Shown here piece by piece: positions 40,115 to 48,045 of a stretch of DNA of 59,623 bases (positions are counted from its first letter, which is position 1; each line of letters begins with the position of its first letter). Origin of the DNA: CAZRCZ01 sp964598765 (GTDB lineage Bacteria > Sumerlaeota > Sumerlaeia > MVZB01 > JAJFLK01); NCBI GenBank assembly GCA_964598765.1, contig CAZRCZ010000026.1:1-59623 (forward strand). The letters are read 5' to 3'. The notes under the pieces were generated by a model, which searched no databases, was not told the origin of the DNA, and was given only the letters and a program-made list of their open reading frames with translations. The position numbers and the translations under genes are program-made.

Positions 40115-41437
40115 TCAGACGATTTCCTTGAGTAATTCGTAATCGCGCGCCACCCAGACGGGGCGATTTCCCGGGCTCATCAATCGCGTTTCGGGGCTGA
40201 TCCCAAGTTGGGTGAAGATCGTCGCGGAAACGTCGGAAGGTCCGACCGGACGATCGGTCGGCTCGCCGCCGTAGGCATCGGACGTGCCGACGACCGTTCC
40301 CCCTTTGATACCGCCTCCGGCCAAGACCGTGCTGAAGACTTTGGGCCAGTGGTCGCGTCCGGCGTCCTTGTTGATGCGGGAGGTCCTGCCGAACTCGGTC
40401 GTCATCACGACCAACGTTGTGGCAAGCAGACCTCGGCGATCCAAATCGCGGATCAGCGCGGCGTAACCTTGGTCAATCGGGGGAAGATGCGCGTTCATGT
40501 TGTCGCGGATCGTGAAGTGATAATCCCATCCTCCTTCGATGACGGTGACGAACCGCGCACCGGCTTCAACGAGCCTGCGGGACATCAACAATCGCTGGCC
40601 GAACGCCGTCCGGCCGTATTCGTCGCGGATCGCGTCGGGTTCGGCTTTGATGTTGAAGGCCTCGCGGGCGGTCTGCGAGCTGATGAGCGAGTAGGCGCGT
40701 TGATAGAAACTGTCCATGGCCGAAAGGGCGTCCGATTTTTCCATCTTGGCGAAATGATCGTCCACGGCGGAGAGCAAATCCTTCCGCTTGCTCATCCGTT
40801 TTTCGTCCACGCCGGAAGCGAGATTCAAGTCCTGAACCTGAAAATTGTTGTCCACCGGCTCGCCGCCGAGGCTGAACGGACCGTAGGCCGAACTGAGGTA
40901 GCCCGTTCCGAGAAACGGTTCCCCCGCGTTGGGAATGGAGATGTAGGGAGGAAGATTATTGCGCGAGCCGTATTCGTGCGCGACGACCGATCCCATGCTG
41001 GGATAAACGACCGCCGGACTGGGACGATAACCCGTCAGCATGTTGTGTGTGCCGCGCTCGTGGGCGGCTTCGCCGTGGGTCATCGAGCGAATGACGGCGA
41101 TTTTGTTGGCGACCTGCGCGGTCCGCTGGAGCGGTCCGGCGAATTGAACCCCGTCCACGTTCGTGTTGACGACCCCCATCTCGCCGCGATACTCGATCGG
41201 GGCGTAGGGCTTCGGATCGAACGTGTCCATGTGGCTCATGCCGCCGGCCATGAAGATGAAAATGACCGATTGAGCCTTTGGGGTAAGTTTCTTTTCCTCG
41301 CCGTCATCGGCGGCGGCGCGAAGCGAAAGATATTCGCCCAGCGTCAAGCCCAACCCGCCAATTGCGCCGACGCGCATGAATTCGCGGCGGCTGACGTAAC
41401 CCTGATGCTCCGGACATCCGCAATCGGACCATTTCAT
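40115..41437 (-). CDS. DUF1501 protein, Tat-exported, sulfatase-like fold
   Basis: 440 residues, beginning with a cytoplasmic CGCPEH segment and a twin-arginine signal (SRREFMRVGAIGGLGLTLGEYLSLRAAA). The body shows the DUF1501 pattern: IFIFMAGGMSHMDTFDPKPYAP, IRSMTHGEAAHERGTHNMLTGYRPSP, FVTVIEGGWDYH, MTTEFGRTSRINKDAGRDHWPKVFSTVLAGGGIKGG, where the His/Asp residues resemble metal ligands of the alkaline phosphatase/sulfatase superfamily. Function is not established. AAGGAG precedes the ATG. It is the first gene of the leftward cluster, 30 bp ahead of the PPC gene. Confidence 0.92.
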   Translation of the reverse strand: MKWSDCGCPEHQGYVSRREFMRVGAIGGLGLTLGEYLSLRAAADDGEEKKLTPKAQSVIFIFMAGGMSHMDTFDPKPYAPIEYRGEMGVVNTNVDGVQFAGPLQRTAQVANKIAVIRSMTHGEAAHERGTHNMLTGYRPSPAVVYPSMGSVVAHEYGSRNNLPPYISIPNAGEPFLGTGYLSSAYGPFSLGGEPVDNNFQVQDLNLASGVDEKRMSKRKDLLSAVDDHFAKMEKSDALSAMDSFYQRAYSLISSQTAREAFNIKAEPDAIRDEYGRTAFGQRLLMSRRLVEAGARFVTVIEGGWDYHFTIRDNMNAHLPPIDQGYAALIRDLDRRGLLATTLVVMTTEFGRTSRINKDAGRDHWPKVFSTVLAGGGIKGGTVVGTSDAYGGEPTDRPVGPSDVSATIFTQLGISPETRLMSPGNRPVWVARDYELLKEIV

Positions 41438-41677
41438 TTTCGTTGATCTCCTTGTTATTTCGATCCCATCGCCCGAAAAAAATCGGGTCTGAAACTACCC
41501 ACCATCAAGTCAAAAGACCCTTCCTGACGACCGACGGTTTGGCGGCGGGTTTGCCAATCCCATCTTGGGCCGTATTGTAGGGCAATCTCCCGCAAGTTCG
41601 CAAGCAATGGTTCGGAAAAATCGTTCCATCCTTAGCGCAACTTCCATTATTCTTGCGCCACGAGGTCTTGGCGTCCA

Positions 41678-43222
41678 ATGGACAAAACGGATGCAATTTC
41701 AGATTCCGGCACAATTTCCCCTAGGACCAAATTCCGTCCTGTAACGTGGTTCGGTCTGTTTGTCGGATTGGTCTTGGCCGCTCGCGTCGGCGCCATGGCC
41801 GTCTTCATGGCGGTCGAAATTCCCTGTTCGGTGGACTTAACCCATCCCGAAGCGGCGCTCGTGAACCGCGCCTATCAGATTGTCTTGGGGGAGGCTCCTT
41901 ATTCCGATTGGCGCGAGTGGCCCCACGCTTTTGCCCCCTACGGACCTTTGACTTATTACACCGTCGGTTGGATGGCGCGAATTTGGAATCCCTACATTCA
42001 CCCCACAAGCCTTTATTCCATAGGGCGAGGCTTGTCGCTCGCGTCGCTCGCGGGAGTTTGCATTTTGCTCATTCTGCTTTTGAGAAGAACGGGCGAGTCG
42101 AGGTGGTGGGGATTGCCCGCCATTGCCGCCTATCTCGCGTGGCAGGAGGAGATGCGTTGCGCGGTGAATTATCGCCCCGATGCCCCGCAGGTCCTATTTT
42201 CCCTGCTTGCCGTTTGGATCGCGATGGGTGGCAGGGCTTATCCGGCGCGGGTTGCGCTTGCCCTTCTCTCTCTCTCCATTTCGATGTGGTTCAAGCCTTC
42301 GTCTTGGGGAATTGCATGGATCATCGGAATTTGGACATGGCGAACGGCCGGATTGCGCCGATTCATTTTGGCGATGCTCCTCTTCGCCGTTTGCAATCTG
42401 CTTCTCGCCCTTTTTCTTGACTGGAAATGGGAAGGACGCCTATTCCTGAATATGATCGGCTCATTGGACAATGGATGGGCGCTTGGAAACATTGTCGGTT
42501 TTCTGCGTCCGATGGCGTGGATCGCGCAATTGATCCTCTTCGGCGGCGTCGGGCTATCCGTATATGAATTGATTCGAAGAGCGAACAACGATTCCGGACG
42601 GATTCTCGCCACCGCTACCGTCGCTTCCTTCGCGGTCGCTCTGCCCGAAAGCCTCAAGCGCGGCGCCGGATGGAATTATTATCTCGAATGCTACGCGCTG
42701 GCTTCGGTTGTTTGCGCTCGCTGGATCGCCCAAAAATGGAAAGTCGCCAACGCCTCCGACGGAACCCGTTTCGCGCGAGGGATTTGCTTTGCGGTGATGT
42801 GTTTCGCGCTTTGGGATTCGGCGCGGGGGTTGATATCGCTTCGACGGGAATTTCCGGAACGGTTGGAAACGTGGAAGGAGCATCCGTTGTCGTGGGGCTG
42901 CAAGAACATCGAAGGACCCATCCTAGCCGCCTTGGTTCCATGGGTTGCCCTTCAACGTCCCGCTCCGCCGACGATCATGGATTTTGTCCAATATGGCATT
43001 CTTTTTCAAAGGGGCAAGCTCAGTGACGAACCGCTGATCTCCCGCGTTGAGCGCAGGGACTTTCAAATGATCATTTTTCCCTCGCCGGAACACATGAACG
43101 CCTTTTCGCTTAACACGTTGTTGCCGCCCCGTTTTTTGCCCGCTCTTTACGCCAATTATCGGGAAGTCGGCAGAAAAGGGGATATTTCCCTCTTGGCGCC
43201 GCTCGCCCCGTCTTCGCCATAG
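41678..43222 (+). CDS. Polytopic membrane protein, probable GT-C type transferase
   Basis: 514 residues with about ten to eleven hydrophobic segments. The first outer loop (CSVDLTHPEAALVNRAYQ... and GEAPYSDWREWPHAFAPYGPLTYY) has acidic and aromatic residues in the place expected for GT-C glycosyltransferases, and a soluble segment lies at the C-terminus (about 420-514). The exact family is not clear; a DUF2029/PMT-like lipid-linked sugar transferase is the best guess. It stands alone, divergent from the DUF1501 cluster and convergent with the DUF1080 gene. Confidence 0.68.
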   Translation: MDKTDAISDSGTISPRTKFRPVTWFGLFVGLVLAARVGAMAVFMAVEIPCSVDLTHPEAALVNRAYQIVLGEAPYSDWREWPHAFAPYGPLTYYTVGWMARIWNPYIHPTSLYSIGRGLSLASLAGVCILLILLLRRTGESRWWGLPAIAAYLAWQEEMRCAVNYRPDAPQVLFSLLAVWIAMGGRAYPARVALALLSLSISMWFKPSSWGIAWIIGIWTWRTAGLRRFILAMLLFAVCNLLLALFLDWKWEGRLFLNMIGSLDNGWALGNIVGFLRPMAWIAQLILFGGVGLSVYELIRRANNDSGRILATATVASFAVALPESLKRGAGWNYYLECYALASVVCARWIAQKWKVANASDGTRFARGICFAVMCFALWDSARGLISLRREFPERLETWKEHPLSWGCKNIEGPILAALVPWVALQRPAPPTIMDFVQYGILFQRGKLSDEPLISRVERRDFQMIIFPSPEHMNAFSLNTLLPPRFLPALYANYREVGRKGDISLLAPLAPSSP

Positions 43223-43256
43223 ACGCGGCGGCTCCACGGACATTCATTCTGCCACG

Positions 43257-43976
43257 CTATTTCCTTGGAATTTCCCGGATGTAAATGTTCTTGAAATAGA
43301 GGGGGCTGTTGTGGTTTTGCAACTCGATCTGACCGGTCGAATAAATCGGCTTGTCCCGCTCCCAATAATTCTCGAGCACGACGTCGTCCACGACCAGCTT
43401 GCCGTTAAGGTGAACCGATACCTTCTCGCCGATCATTTTGATCCGGAGCGTGTTCCATTGTCCGACCGGATTGTCGGCGGAGACCAGCGGCTTGGAGGGA
43501 TTCTTCTGATTGTTGTAAAGACCGCCGGAGCCGGTGTCGAAATTCGCCGGATCCCAAATCTGAACCTGCGGGGAGCCGCGCAGATAAATCCCGCTGTCCC
43601 CCTTCGGCTCGATTTTGAAATCCACGAACATCTCGAAATCGCCGTAGTCCTTGATCGTGCAAAGGCTATCCCCTTTGCCGTCAAAAGTAAGAACGCCGTT
43701 CACCGCGCTCCAATGCTCGCGCATTTTGTCGTCGGCCTTTTTCTGCGCCGCCGCCAATTCGTCAGGTTTCATCTGCGCGCGCTTCTTAGGGTTTTCAACA
43801 AGCCCCTTCCATCCGGTCAGGTCCTTGCCGTTGAATAGCGCGACGAAGCCGGAAGGCGGCGCGTTCTCCTTGTTTTCCCCCCGCGCGCTCCAAGGCGCGA
43901 CGGCGATCAACACGACAAATGGAACAACCTGCTTGCGAAGCACGGCGAAAATTCCGGTCAAGCGGATTCGTTGCAT
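43257..43976 (-). CDS. DUF1080 (3-keto-disaccharide hydrolase-like) secreted protein
   Basis: 239 residues. A signal peptide (FAVLRKQVVPFVVLIAVAPWSARG) precedes a single DUF1080 concanavalin-like sandwich with FVALFNGKDLTGWKGL, YGDFEMFVDFKIEPKGDSGIYLRG, QIWDPAN, YNNQKNPSKP, QWNTLRIKMIGEKVSVHLNGK and GQIELQNHNSPLYFKNIYIREI. Members act on or bind sugars; 3-keto-glycoside hydrolysis has been shown for some. The ATG at 43976 has an excellent AGGAAGGAG site; upstream in-frame codons are not needed. Leftward, 98 bp downstream of the His-rich membrane gene. Confidence 0.9.
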   Translation of the reverse strand: MQRIRLTGIFAVLRKQVVPFVVLIAVAPWSARGENKENAPPSGFVALFNGKDLTGWKGLVENPKKRAQMKPDELAAAQKKADDKMREHWSAVNGVLTFDGKGDSLCTIKDYGDFEMFVDFKIEPKGDSGIYLRGSPQVQIWDPANFDTGSGGLYNNQKNPSKPLVSADNPVGQWNTLRIKMIGEKVSVHLNGKLVVDDVVLENYWERDKPIYSTGQIELQNHNSPLYFKNIYIREIPRK

Positions 43977-44074
43977 AAGAAATTCTCCTTCCTCGGTATT
44001 CGTATCCAAGGGCCGCATCATAATTCCAGTCCCGCCGGATCACAACAGTCTTGTCATGGGCAAAACGAAACGAA

Positions 44075-45163
44075 TCAAGAGGCTGAAGCCGCCTCGGTCA
44101 CGATGCGATAATTGGGATCCTTGCGGAGTTTCCAGATGTAGCCGTCCACGATGAAATGGTGAATGTTGATCGCGGCGATGACCAGCATCGCGCTCTGGCT
44201 CGGATCGAATCCCAGCCATTCATACGCCGGCGGCCAGCAATGGAAGAGGGCGTATCCCAACAGCAGACACATCAAATAAAATGACACGCAATGATAAAGG
44301 ACGCCGTGCCGGTTCGTCGGGAGGCTCATTTGGTCTTTGACGTGGAAAACGGCCACGATGGCCAGATATTGAATCCCATGAAAAACGGTGGACCACATCA
44401 CGGCGCGAATCAGCGCGAAGGCGGTGAACCACATGCTGTTCGTCAAGACGGCCAAGAGGCTGGTCAGGGGCAACATCGGCTTGCCCCGTAAAATTAACAA
44501 GGCACACAAGCCGAGAGGCAAGAAATATGCGAGCGAAGAAAAAGTCAGGCTCAGAACAGGGACGGCGGGGGAAAGCCGCCCAAAGGGCGACACCCACGAC
44601 GCGGGCAGAACCCACCAAATCCCGGATTCATACGATTGGGAACTGACCAGCGTCGAGGCGAAGGTGGCCATGCATCCCCCCCAAAGCATCCGTTTCTCCC
44701 ATCGGGATATTTGACAGCCGGATCGGTAGGCGTAGATCAGCGCTACTCCATACGCCTGCGCGGAATAATGAAAAGGGGACCATGCCAGATAAAGCGCGTT
44801 CAGGATGCGGCCCAAATCTCCCGGATAAACGAGCGCCAGTGTGGTCACGCCCAGAGTCACAAGGGGAAAAGCCATTGTAAGGAACGGTAAAGCTTGAAAG
44901 GTTCCCGGTTTGGTGTAGAGGCGCACCGTCGAAGCGGCGAAATGAGAACTGTTGCTCAAAAGAAAAAGCATCGGCATCAAGGAAATCCAATAGGCATCCG
45001 CCGATTCCCGTCCCGAGCCAAACCACGCCCCAAAAGCTGTAATCAGGCTCAGCCCGCCTCCGATCGCCAATACATCAAAAAGCGGATGAACGAACGTCCG
45101 ACCGATCCGCAAAAGCGGCGGTTTCGTTGCGGCTGGAACCGTGGTCGTCTCGGGGAGAGTCAT
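44075..45163 (-). CDS. His-rich multipass membrane protein, unknown family
   Basis: 362 residues with about nine hydrophobic helices. Histidines cluster in or at the ends of helices: His74 (SNSSHFAAS), His132 (SPFHYSAQAYG), His262 (STVFHGIQYLAIV), His335-His336 with Asp340 (INIHHFIVDGYIWKLR). The arrangement recalls membrane di-metal enzymes such as desaturases or the Brp/Blh carotenoid oxygenases, but I cannot assign it to either. The ATG overlaps the stop of the TPR gene by four bases (ATGA), so both are made together. DUF1080 follows downstream. Confidence 0.75.
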   Translation of the reverse strand: MTLPETTTVPAATKPPLLRIGRTFVHPLFDVLAIGGGLSLITAFGAWFGSGRESADAYWISLMPMLFLLSNSSHFAASTVRLYTKPGTFQALPFLTMAFPLVTLGVTTLALVYPGDLGRILNALYLAWSPFHYSAQAYGVALIYAYRSGCQISRWEKRMLWGGCMATFASTLVSSQSYESGIWWVLPASWVSPFGRLSPAVPVLSLTFSSLAYFLPLGLCALLILRGKPMLPLTSLLAVLTNSMWFTAFALIRAVMWSTVFHGIQYLAIVAVFHVKDQMSLPTNRHGVLYHCVSFYLMCLLLGYALFHCWPPAYEWLGFDPSQSAMLVIAAINIHHFIVDGYIWKLRKDPNYRIVTEAASAS

Positions 45164-45798
45164 GGTCGCTCCCGAAGAAGGGGAGGAGGATCATGCCGCG
45201 CGGCGGATTCCGCATACTTGCGCAAGAGCGCGAGCGCTTTTTCCCTGTCGTTGATTGCCTCGGCCATGTCGGGTTTGATTTTCAATGCCGCCTCGAAATC
45301 CGCCAGCGCCTTGTCCAAGTCGCCTCGCCGGGCGTAAGCTATTCCCCGCTCGTGCAAACTTTGAAAATCAGCTCCGCTCAGGCCAATCGCCGAGGTGTAG
45401 TGCACGATGGCCTCGTCCAATCGCTCTTCCTCGATCAACATGTGCCCCACTGCACGGTGAATCTCGGGCGATTCGGGCTGATACTTCAGGAGCAGTTCAT
45501 AGGTTGCAATTTCTTCGCTCACTTTTCCCTGCGTTCCATAAATCGCGGCAACGGTGGCGAGCGACTTCAAGTCCGACGGGGCCACGGTCAAAATGGCCTG
45601 ATACCGCTTTAACGCCTCGTCGTAATTGCGCTCTCCGGTGAGTCTGACGACCTCGGAATACTCATTTGAGTTATACGCGGGCGCGCGTTTCCGGGTCACG
45701 ATTTCATGGACGGTTCCGCCGATGAAAAGCAATCCGAATCCCCCCGCCCCCAGCATGAACAACATTTGGTAAAGACCCGCTCTGGTCATTCGGGACAC
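45160..45798 (-). CDS. Membrane-anchored TPR protein
   Basis: 212 residues. One N-terminal transmembrane helix (about 9-31, YQMLFMLGAGGFGLLFIGGTV) is followed by four or five TPR motifs (about 50-190; for example NYDEALKRYQAILTVAPSD, RLDEAIVHYTSAIGLSGAD, DLDKALADFEAALKIKPDM). It probably scaffolds partners at the membrane; its coupled neighbour is the His-rich membrane protein. The start may be at 45798 or at the second Met (45789). Confidence 0.85.
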   Translation of the reverse strand: MSRMTRAGLYQMLFMLGAGGFGLLFIGGTVHEIVTRKRAPAYNSNEYSEVVRLTGERNYDEALKRYQAILTVAPSDLKSLATVAAIYGTQGKVSEEIATYELLLKYQPESPEIHRAVGHMLIEEERLDEAIVHYTSAIGLSGADFQSLHERGIAYARRGDLDKALADFEAALKIKPDMAEAINDREKALALLRKYAESAARHDPPPLLRERP

Positions 45799-45910
45799 TC
45801 CGCGCCGACGTTTCGATTTTGCTCACGCCTCATCCGGATGCTATCTTGCGAATCTGAGGCGGGTCAAACAAAATGTCCGGCGGGAGTGCGGCGAGAGGGA
45901 AGGAGACAAC

Positions 45911-46861
45911 ATGATTCAGTTATGGACATACGGGAACGGACCTATCGGAATCGCATTTTTCCTTTTGCTGACCGCGACGATCGGTCAGGGGGCTCCTTCG
46001 CGCGCACAATTTCGGACGGTGAAAGTTGGTCATTTGGACCGGACCTTTTGGCTTCATGTTCCGCTCAACGATTCGAAGGACAAACCGACGTCGCTGGTCT
46101 TTGTCTTTCATGGGGGAGGCGGCCAAGGGAAGGGAATGATTTCCGGGAGCGGATTCACCGATCTTGCCGACAAAAAAGGATTCATCGTCGTCTATCCCGA
46201 TGGCGTGGGACGAAATTGGAACGACGGGCGGGACATAAAACAAGCCCGCGCACAAAGGGACAACGTGGACGACGTCGCCTTCGTCTCGGCAATGATTGAC
46301 TCCCTCTCCAAGGAATTCACCATTGATCCCAAACGAATCTACGCGACGGGGATTTCCAACGGAGCGTTCATGTCGGAGCGATTGGGAGCCGAACTCTCCG
46401 AGCGGTTCGCCGCCATCGCGCCGGTCGCAGGCGGCATGGCCTTGCCCATCGCCGAGAAACTCAACCCGAAGGAACCGGTCTCGGTGATCCTGCTGAACGG
46501 AACGGACGATCCGCTCGTTCCTTTCAAAGGGGGGGAAGTCGGTTTCGCCGGAGGACGGGGAGAAACGATCGGCGTGGAGAAGATCATCCAAAAATGGGTG
46601 GCGCGGGATCAATGCCCGACACCGCCCCAGGTCGAGATGTTGCCCGACGCCGATCCCAAGGATGGCACGCGGGTTGAGCGGACGATTTACACCGGCGGCC
46701 AGAAGGGAACCGAAGTCGCGCTCTACAAAATCGAAGGGGGCGGACACACTTGGCCCGGCGGAAGCCAATATCTCCCCAAGGCGGTTGTGGGCCGGGTTTG
46801 CCGCGATCTTGACGGCCCGGCGGTCATCTGGGAGTTCTTCAAAAAACATCCGAAACCTTGA
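45911..46861 (+). CDS. Secreted PHB-depolymerase / feruloyl-esterase-like alpha/beta hydrolase
   Basis: 316 residues. Signal peptide (IGIAFFLLLTATIGQGAPSRA), then an LpqC/CE1-type hydrolase: oxyanion region VFVFHGGGGQGKGM, nucleophile Ser149 in TGISNGAFMS, acid Asp199/Asp200 in NGTDDPLVPF and His279 in EGGGHTWPGG. It should hydrolyse esters on polysaccharides or polyhydroxyalkanoate outside the cytoplasm; substrate uncertain. GGAAGGAG precedes the ATG. Divergent from the TPR gene and followed by a toxin-antitoxin pair. Confidence 0.92.
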   Translation: MIQLWTYGNGPIGIAFFLLLTATIGQGAPSRAQFRTVKVGHLDRTFWLHVPLNDSKDKPTSLVFVFHGGGGQGKGMISGSGFTDLADKKGFIVVYPDGVGRNWNDGRDIKQARAQRDNVDDVAFVSAMIDSLSKEFTIDPKRIYATGISNGAFMSERLGAELSERFAAIAPVAGGMALPIAEKLNPKEPVSVILLNGTDDPLVPFKGGEVGFAGGRGETIGVEKIIQKWVARDQCPTPPQVEMLPDADPKDGTRVERTIYTGGQKGTEVALYKIEGGGHTWPGGSQYLPKAVVGRVCRDLDGPAVIWEFFKKHPKP

Positions 46862-46934
46862 GACGGAATGTCGCGATTGACGGTGGTTAGTTTCAAACTT
46901 TACAACGGCTCGGGAATCCGGATAAATTGGGGTT

Positions 46935-47213
46935 ATGCGAAGCGTTTCGATTAAAGACGTTCCTTCGGAGTGGGGTAAATTGATGGCGGGCGTTCAAGCG
47001 GGTGAGGAGGTCGTGTTGACCGACAAGGAGAAGCCGGTCGCCAAGCTGGTTCCTCTTTCTCCCACACACCAGCGGGCTACACCCGACATGGTGCAAAAGC
47101 GTGGCGAGACGCTGAGCCGTCTTCGTCGAATGAATCCCTTCCGCTCGATTGAAGACCCCGTTGCGTGGCAAAGGGAAATTCGCAGGGATCGCCCGTTGCC
47201 TTCGCGCGGCTAG
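46935..47213 (+). CDS. Phd/YefM-type antitoxin
   Basis: 92 residues. The N-terminal half has the Phd/YefM fold pattern (VSIKDVPSEWGKLMAGVQAGEEVVLTDKEKPVAKLVPL), which binds DNA and represses its own operon; the Arg-rich C-terminal half wraps the toxin. The stop is 3 bp before the PIN-toxin ATG. A possible promoter, TTGACG at 46877 with TACAAC about 18 bp later, lies just upstream. Confidence 0.9.
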   Translation: MRSVSIKDVPSEWGKLMAGVQAGEEVVLTDKEKPVAKLVPLSPTHQRATPDMVQKRGETLSRLRRMNPFRSIEDPVAWQREIRRDRPLPSRG

Positions 47214-47216
47214 GCG

Positions 47217-47591
47217 ATGCTCTTGGACACCAATATCCTCATTTATGCCTGCAAGCCGGGCGGAGAAAAATTGTCCGACTGGACTCAGCAACCGGATGCC
47301 GCGGTGTCCATCATCACGCGCATCGAAGCGCTGGGTTATTCGAAGCTGGATCCGACGGAAGGAACGGCCTTAAGGAATTTGTTTTCGAGCCTCCCGGAAT
47401 ATCCCTTGAACGATGCGGTTGCCGGGCGGGCCATTGAATTGCGCCGACAACAAAGAATGGATCTGGCGGACGCGATCATTGCGGCAACCGCGCTCGAATT
47501 TGAGATCCCTCTTGTGACACGAAACGTGGATGACTATACGCACATCGAAGGCTTGAGTCTGGTCAATCCGTTCAACAATCCTCCTAAATGA
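47217..47591 (+). CDS. vapC: PIN-domain toxin (VapC-like)
   Basis: 124 residues. A PIN nuclease with the acidic active site in view: Asp4 in MLLDTNILIY, Glu near residue 40 in ITRIEALGY, Asp83 and Asp86 in MDLADAIIAATA, and an Asn/Asp in TRNVDDYTHI. It cleaves RNA (tRNA or rRNA in known cases) when free of antitoxin. It follows the Phd/YefM-type antitoxin by 3 bp. Confidence 0.94.
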   Translation: MLLDTNILIYACKPGGEKLSDWTQQPDAAVSIITRIEALGYSKLDPTEGTALRNLFSSLPEYPLNDAVAGRAIELRRQQRMDLADAIIAATALEFEIPLVTRNVDDYTHIEGLSLVNPFNNPPK

Positions 47592-47740
47592 ATGCGCGAA
47601 TTCCAGTTCCAAGCGCACCCCTCCGCCTCCCCGCGCTCGGGACGGAGATGGTTGCCGGGTTATCCCGGTGGTTTGAAAAAATATCTGATGAGGAATTGCG
47701 AAGTCGAGAATTTTTCGGGGGTGATGCTCTATCGGCATGA
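47588..47740 (+). CDS. Possible 50-residue small protein overlapping vapC
   Basis: An ATG overlaps the vapC stop (ATGA at 47588-47591) and opens a 50-codon frame reading MNARIPVPSAPLRLPALG and ending SREFFGGDALSA. The overlap is typical of coupled genes and the middle (MVAGLSRWFEKISDEELRS) looks helical and protein-like, but there is no known family. It may be a third member of the toxin-antitoxin unit, the worn-down start of another gene, or chance. Confidence 0.3.
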   Translation: MNARIPVPSAPLRLPALGTEMVAGLSRWFEKISDEELRSREFFGGDALSA

Positions 47741-47754
47741 GAATTCTTTTTTTG

Positions 47755-47790
47755 GGACACGGATGAACAAGGATTTCACGGATGGGCGGT
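47755..47790. repeat. Dispersed GGACACGGATGAACA / TTTCACGGATGG repeat
   Basis: This is the type of short repeat that yields false Asn-His-Gly-like or Met-Asn-Lys-Asp-Phe-Thr-Asp peptides in PVC-like genomes. One copy lies here between the toxin and glnA. Confidence 0.5.
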
Positions 47791-47948
47791 CAAAAAGGCA
47801 AGGGCTGGTTAAAATGTGCCAGAAAGAAACCCGCGGAACCGTCCATCGGCAACTAAAAAAATCGCGCTTTCGCGCTGGAAAATTTCTTGCGTTTTCATGG
47901 GGGGTGAGGATGATACGGCGGCAATCGGTCGGTTCTGAGCGCACTGCC

Positions 47949-47963
47949 CGGCACGAATCTTGA
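47949..47963 (+). promoter_or_regulatory. Possible sigma-54 promoter of glnA
   Basis: CGGCACG-AATC-TTGA resembles the sigma-54 consensus TGGCACG-N4-TTGC with two mismatches, one of them at the important -12 C. It lies about 85 bp before the glnA ATG. glnA is sigma-54-dependent in many bacteria. Evidence is weak. Confidence 0.3.
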
Positions 47964-48045
47964 AAGGATTCTTGGCGCAGTAGTCCGTCTTTTAGAGTGA
48001 CGACCTCATCTTTTCTTTGCGGTCCGTTGAAAGGAGATATTAACA

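Larger units (their letters stand above)
47592..48045. other. Intergenic region upstream of glnA
   Basis: Apart from the small frame at 47588-47740, this 454-bp region holds a dispersed GGACACGGATGAACAAGG-type repeat at about 47755-47790, an A+T-variable stretch and a possible sigma-54 promoter at 47949-47963. No other gene is supported. Confidence 0.55.

Noticed and set aside
41505..41714. 69-codon minus-strand frame upstream of the DUF1501 gene
   Set aside because: Cys/Arg-rich translation with no ribosome site, overlapping the start of the membrane protein gene at 41678.
42600..43222. Lipid-linked glycan cluster around the GT-C-like protein
   Set aside because: No other glycan gene is adjacent to it; neighbours are DUF1501 and DUF1080 genes on the other strand.
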